DNA of 7,480 nt from NCBI GenBank assembly GCA_028686565.1, contig JAQUBU010000102.1:1-7480 (forward strand), read 5' to 3'. The DNA comes from Syntrophomonadaceae bacterium (GTDB lineage: Bacteria; Bacillota; Syntrophomonadia; Syntrophomonadales; Syntrophomonadaceae). Positions 6,589 to 7,480 of this stretch are shown here, one piece after another (the stretch's first letter is position 1; each line of letters opens with the position of its first letter). The position numbers and the translations under genes were made by a program. Under the pieces are notes generated by a model, which saw nothing but the letters and a program-made list of their open reading frames with translations, did no database searches and was not told the origin of the DNA.

Positions 6589-7480
6589 GCGATTATAATG
6601 ACCTCTGGTAAATGGTGAAAAACTAACCCCGGCAAGCTTCTGCTTGCAGATTTTGAGCTCAGCTATACGTCCCATTTCAATATATTCCATGGCTTCCCGG
6701 TAAATATTCAGCAGTTGGTGAATCTCATCTTCGCCAGCGCGTAATGCCTCAATTCTAATACTCTCCGGCTGTAAAGACAAGATACGATCCAATTCCTCAA
6801 CCATACATAACGTACGCGAATTAAACAAATACAACCGGCACGAATTATCCGCAGCCAGGGGAAACTTATAGCCCTTATCGTCTTGCAGATAATAGCTGTC
6901 TTGTCGGCAATAAGCTGGGCACTTACCTTCATTCGAGCCAAGTATCCCTTTTAATATACAGAATTCCGAGGTCATAAGAATTATCTCGCCATGAACCAGC
7001 AGTTCAACTTTATCAAGATTATTAAAGCTTTGCAACTGCCTAAAATTCAGCTCGGGAGATAAGCAAATGCCTTCCACTCCTTGATTCAGCAAAGAGCGCA
7101 GGGCAGCCCGATTAAAAATGTTCAGACTGTAATCTGACCGGACTTTAAGACCTTGCTGCAAACAATTATGCAAGCTGCCAATATTACCTGCTAATACGCT
7201 TTCAGGCTGCATGTCCAGATAATCCTGGTAAGAAATATCGGCAGGTTTTTGAATGCGCGGTAAAGCTAGAACAATTTCACAACCTTTTAATCGGCCCTCT
7301 TCTATTATTTGCCCTATCTCATTGATATCAGGCCGTTTCTGTCCGGCTATTCCCTCAAGATGCAGATAAACCCGCCCTGCTCCAGCTTTTAGAGCTGCAT
7401 AAGCAGCTCCTGGTCCGGAAACTGCTATACTGAGTACTGTTTTTAGCTCCCTCATTGCAGATTCCGGGGAAAGCGTGTTA
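6577..7480 (-). CDS. U32-family protein, C-terminal part (DUF3656-type), partial
   Basis: The U32 family was named for collagenase-like peptidases, but members such as RlhA and TrhP are needed for hydroxylation of 23S rRNA or tRNA, and UbiU/UbiV act in anaerobic ubiquinone synthesis with Fe-S clusters. Counting from the Met codon at 7455, residues 1-292 show a TIM-barrel-like start (SGPGAAYAALKAGAGRVYLHLEG) and HGEIILMTSEFC with Cys166. Cys179 and Cys183 follow (KCPAYC), then FPLAADNSCRLYLFNS with Cys206, and a closing FTRGHYNRG. This matches the second, C-terminal U32 domain of long DUF3656 proteins as I remember them. The frame stays open upstream of 7455 to the window edge with no stop, and that ATG has only a weak GGAA before it. 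I therefore infer that the true start is outside the window. If 7455 were the start, it would be an unusually short single-domain member. It is the upstream partner of mutS2. Confidence 0.85.
   Translation of the reverse strand, partial: NTLSPESAMRELKTVLSIAVSGPGAAYAALKAGAGRVYLHLEGIAGQKRPDINEIGQIIEEGRLKGCEIVLALPRIQKPADISYQDYLDMQPESVLAGNIGSLHNCLQQGLKVRSDYSLNIFNRAALRSLLNQGVEGICLSPELNFRQLQSFNNLDKVELLVHGEIILMTSEFCILKGILGSNEGKCPAYCRQDSYYLQDDKGYKFPLAADNSCRLYLFNSRTLCMVEELDRILSLQPESIRIEALRAGEDEIHQLLNIYREAMEYIEMGRIAELKICKQKLAGVSFSPFTRGHYNRGVL

Noticed and set aside
6576..6635. N-terminal extension of MutS2 from the ATG at 6635
   Set aside because: The extra 20 residues lie inside the U32 coding region and do not fit MutS2. 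The ATG at 6575 gives the typical family start right after the U32 stop codon.
1..7480. CRISPR array, mobile element, defence or toxin-antitoxin system
   Set aside because: All four long genes are recognisable housekeeping families, and the spacers contain no regularly spaced repeats, transposase fragments or small paired genes.

Overview
This 7.5 kb window looks like ordinary chromosomal housekeeping DNA from an anaerobic Gram-positive bacterium, most likely class Clostridia. The clues are strong AGGAGG-type ribosome binding sites, a TyrZ-type tyrosyl-tRNA synthetase, a MutS2 with a C-terminal Smr domain, a class A penicillin-binding protein with a cysteine-rich tail, and a U32-family gene directly upstream of mutS2. 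That last gene order is, from memory, common in Clostridia. A syntrophomonad-like or Peptococcaceae-like source is a guess; nothing here fixes the genus.

Layout from left to right. Positions 1-316 are non-coding: a short GC-rich element of a kind often dispersed in genomes, and a perfect 14-bp hairpin that probably ends the tyrS transcript. tyrS follows on the minus strand (317-1534, GTG start). A 308-bp spacer between divergent genes (1535-1842) carries a near-perfect 36-nt palindrome, a smaller hairpin, and both genes' ribosome binding sites. A bifunctional class A penicillin-binding protein runs on the plus strand (1843-4239, GTG start). It meets mutS2 (minus strand, 4236-6575) tail to tail, and the two stop codons overlap by 4 bp. 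Upstream of mutS2, one base away and on the same strand, is the 3' part of a U32-family gene (6577 to beyond 7480). Its reading frame is still open at the window edge, so this is probably the C-terminal half of a larger DUF3656-type U32 protein.

How the genes relate. tyrS charges tRNA-Tyr. MutS2 is linked to processing of stalled or collided ribosomes and, in other species, to suppression of recombination. U32 proteins of the RlhA/TrhP type are needed for hydroxylation of rRNA or tRNA bases. Three of the four genes may therefore touch translation, and the U32-mutS2 pair is almost certainly co-transcribed. The penicillin-binding protein is functionally separate and polymerises and cross-links peptidoglycan outside the membrane.

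I see no CRISPR array, transposase, phage gene, toxin-antitoxin pair or defence system. The most interesting unexplained items are a three-unit Cys/His repeat at the end of the penicillin-binding protein, the palindromic structures in the two intergenic regions, and the terminator-free convergent overlap.
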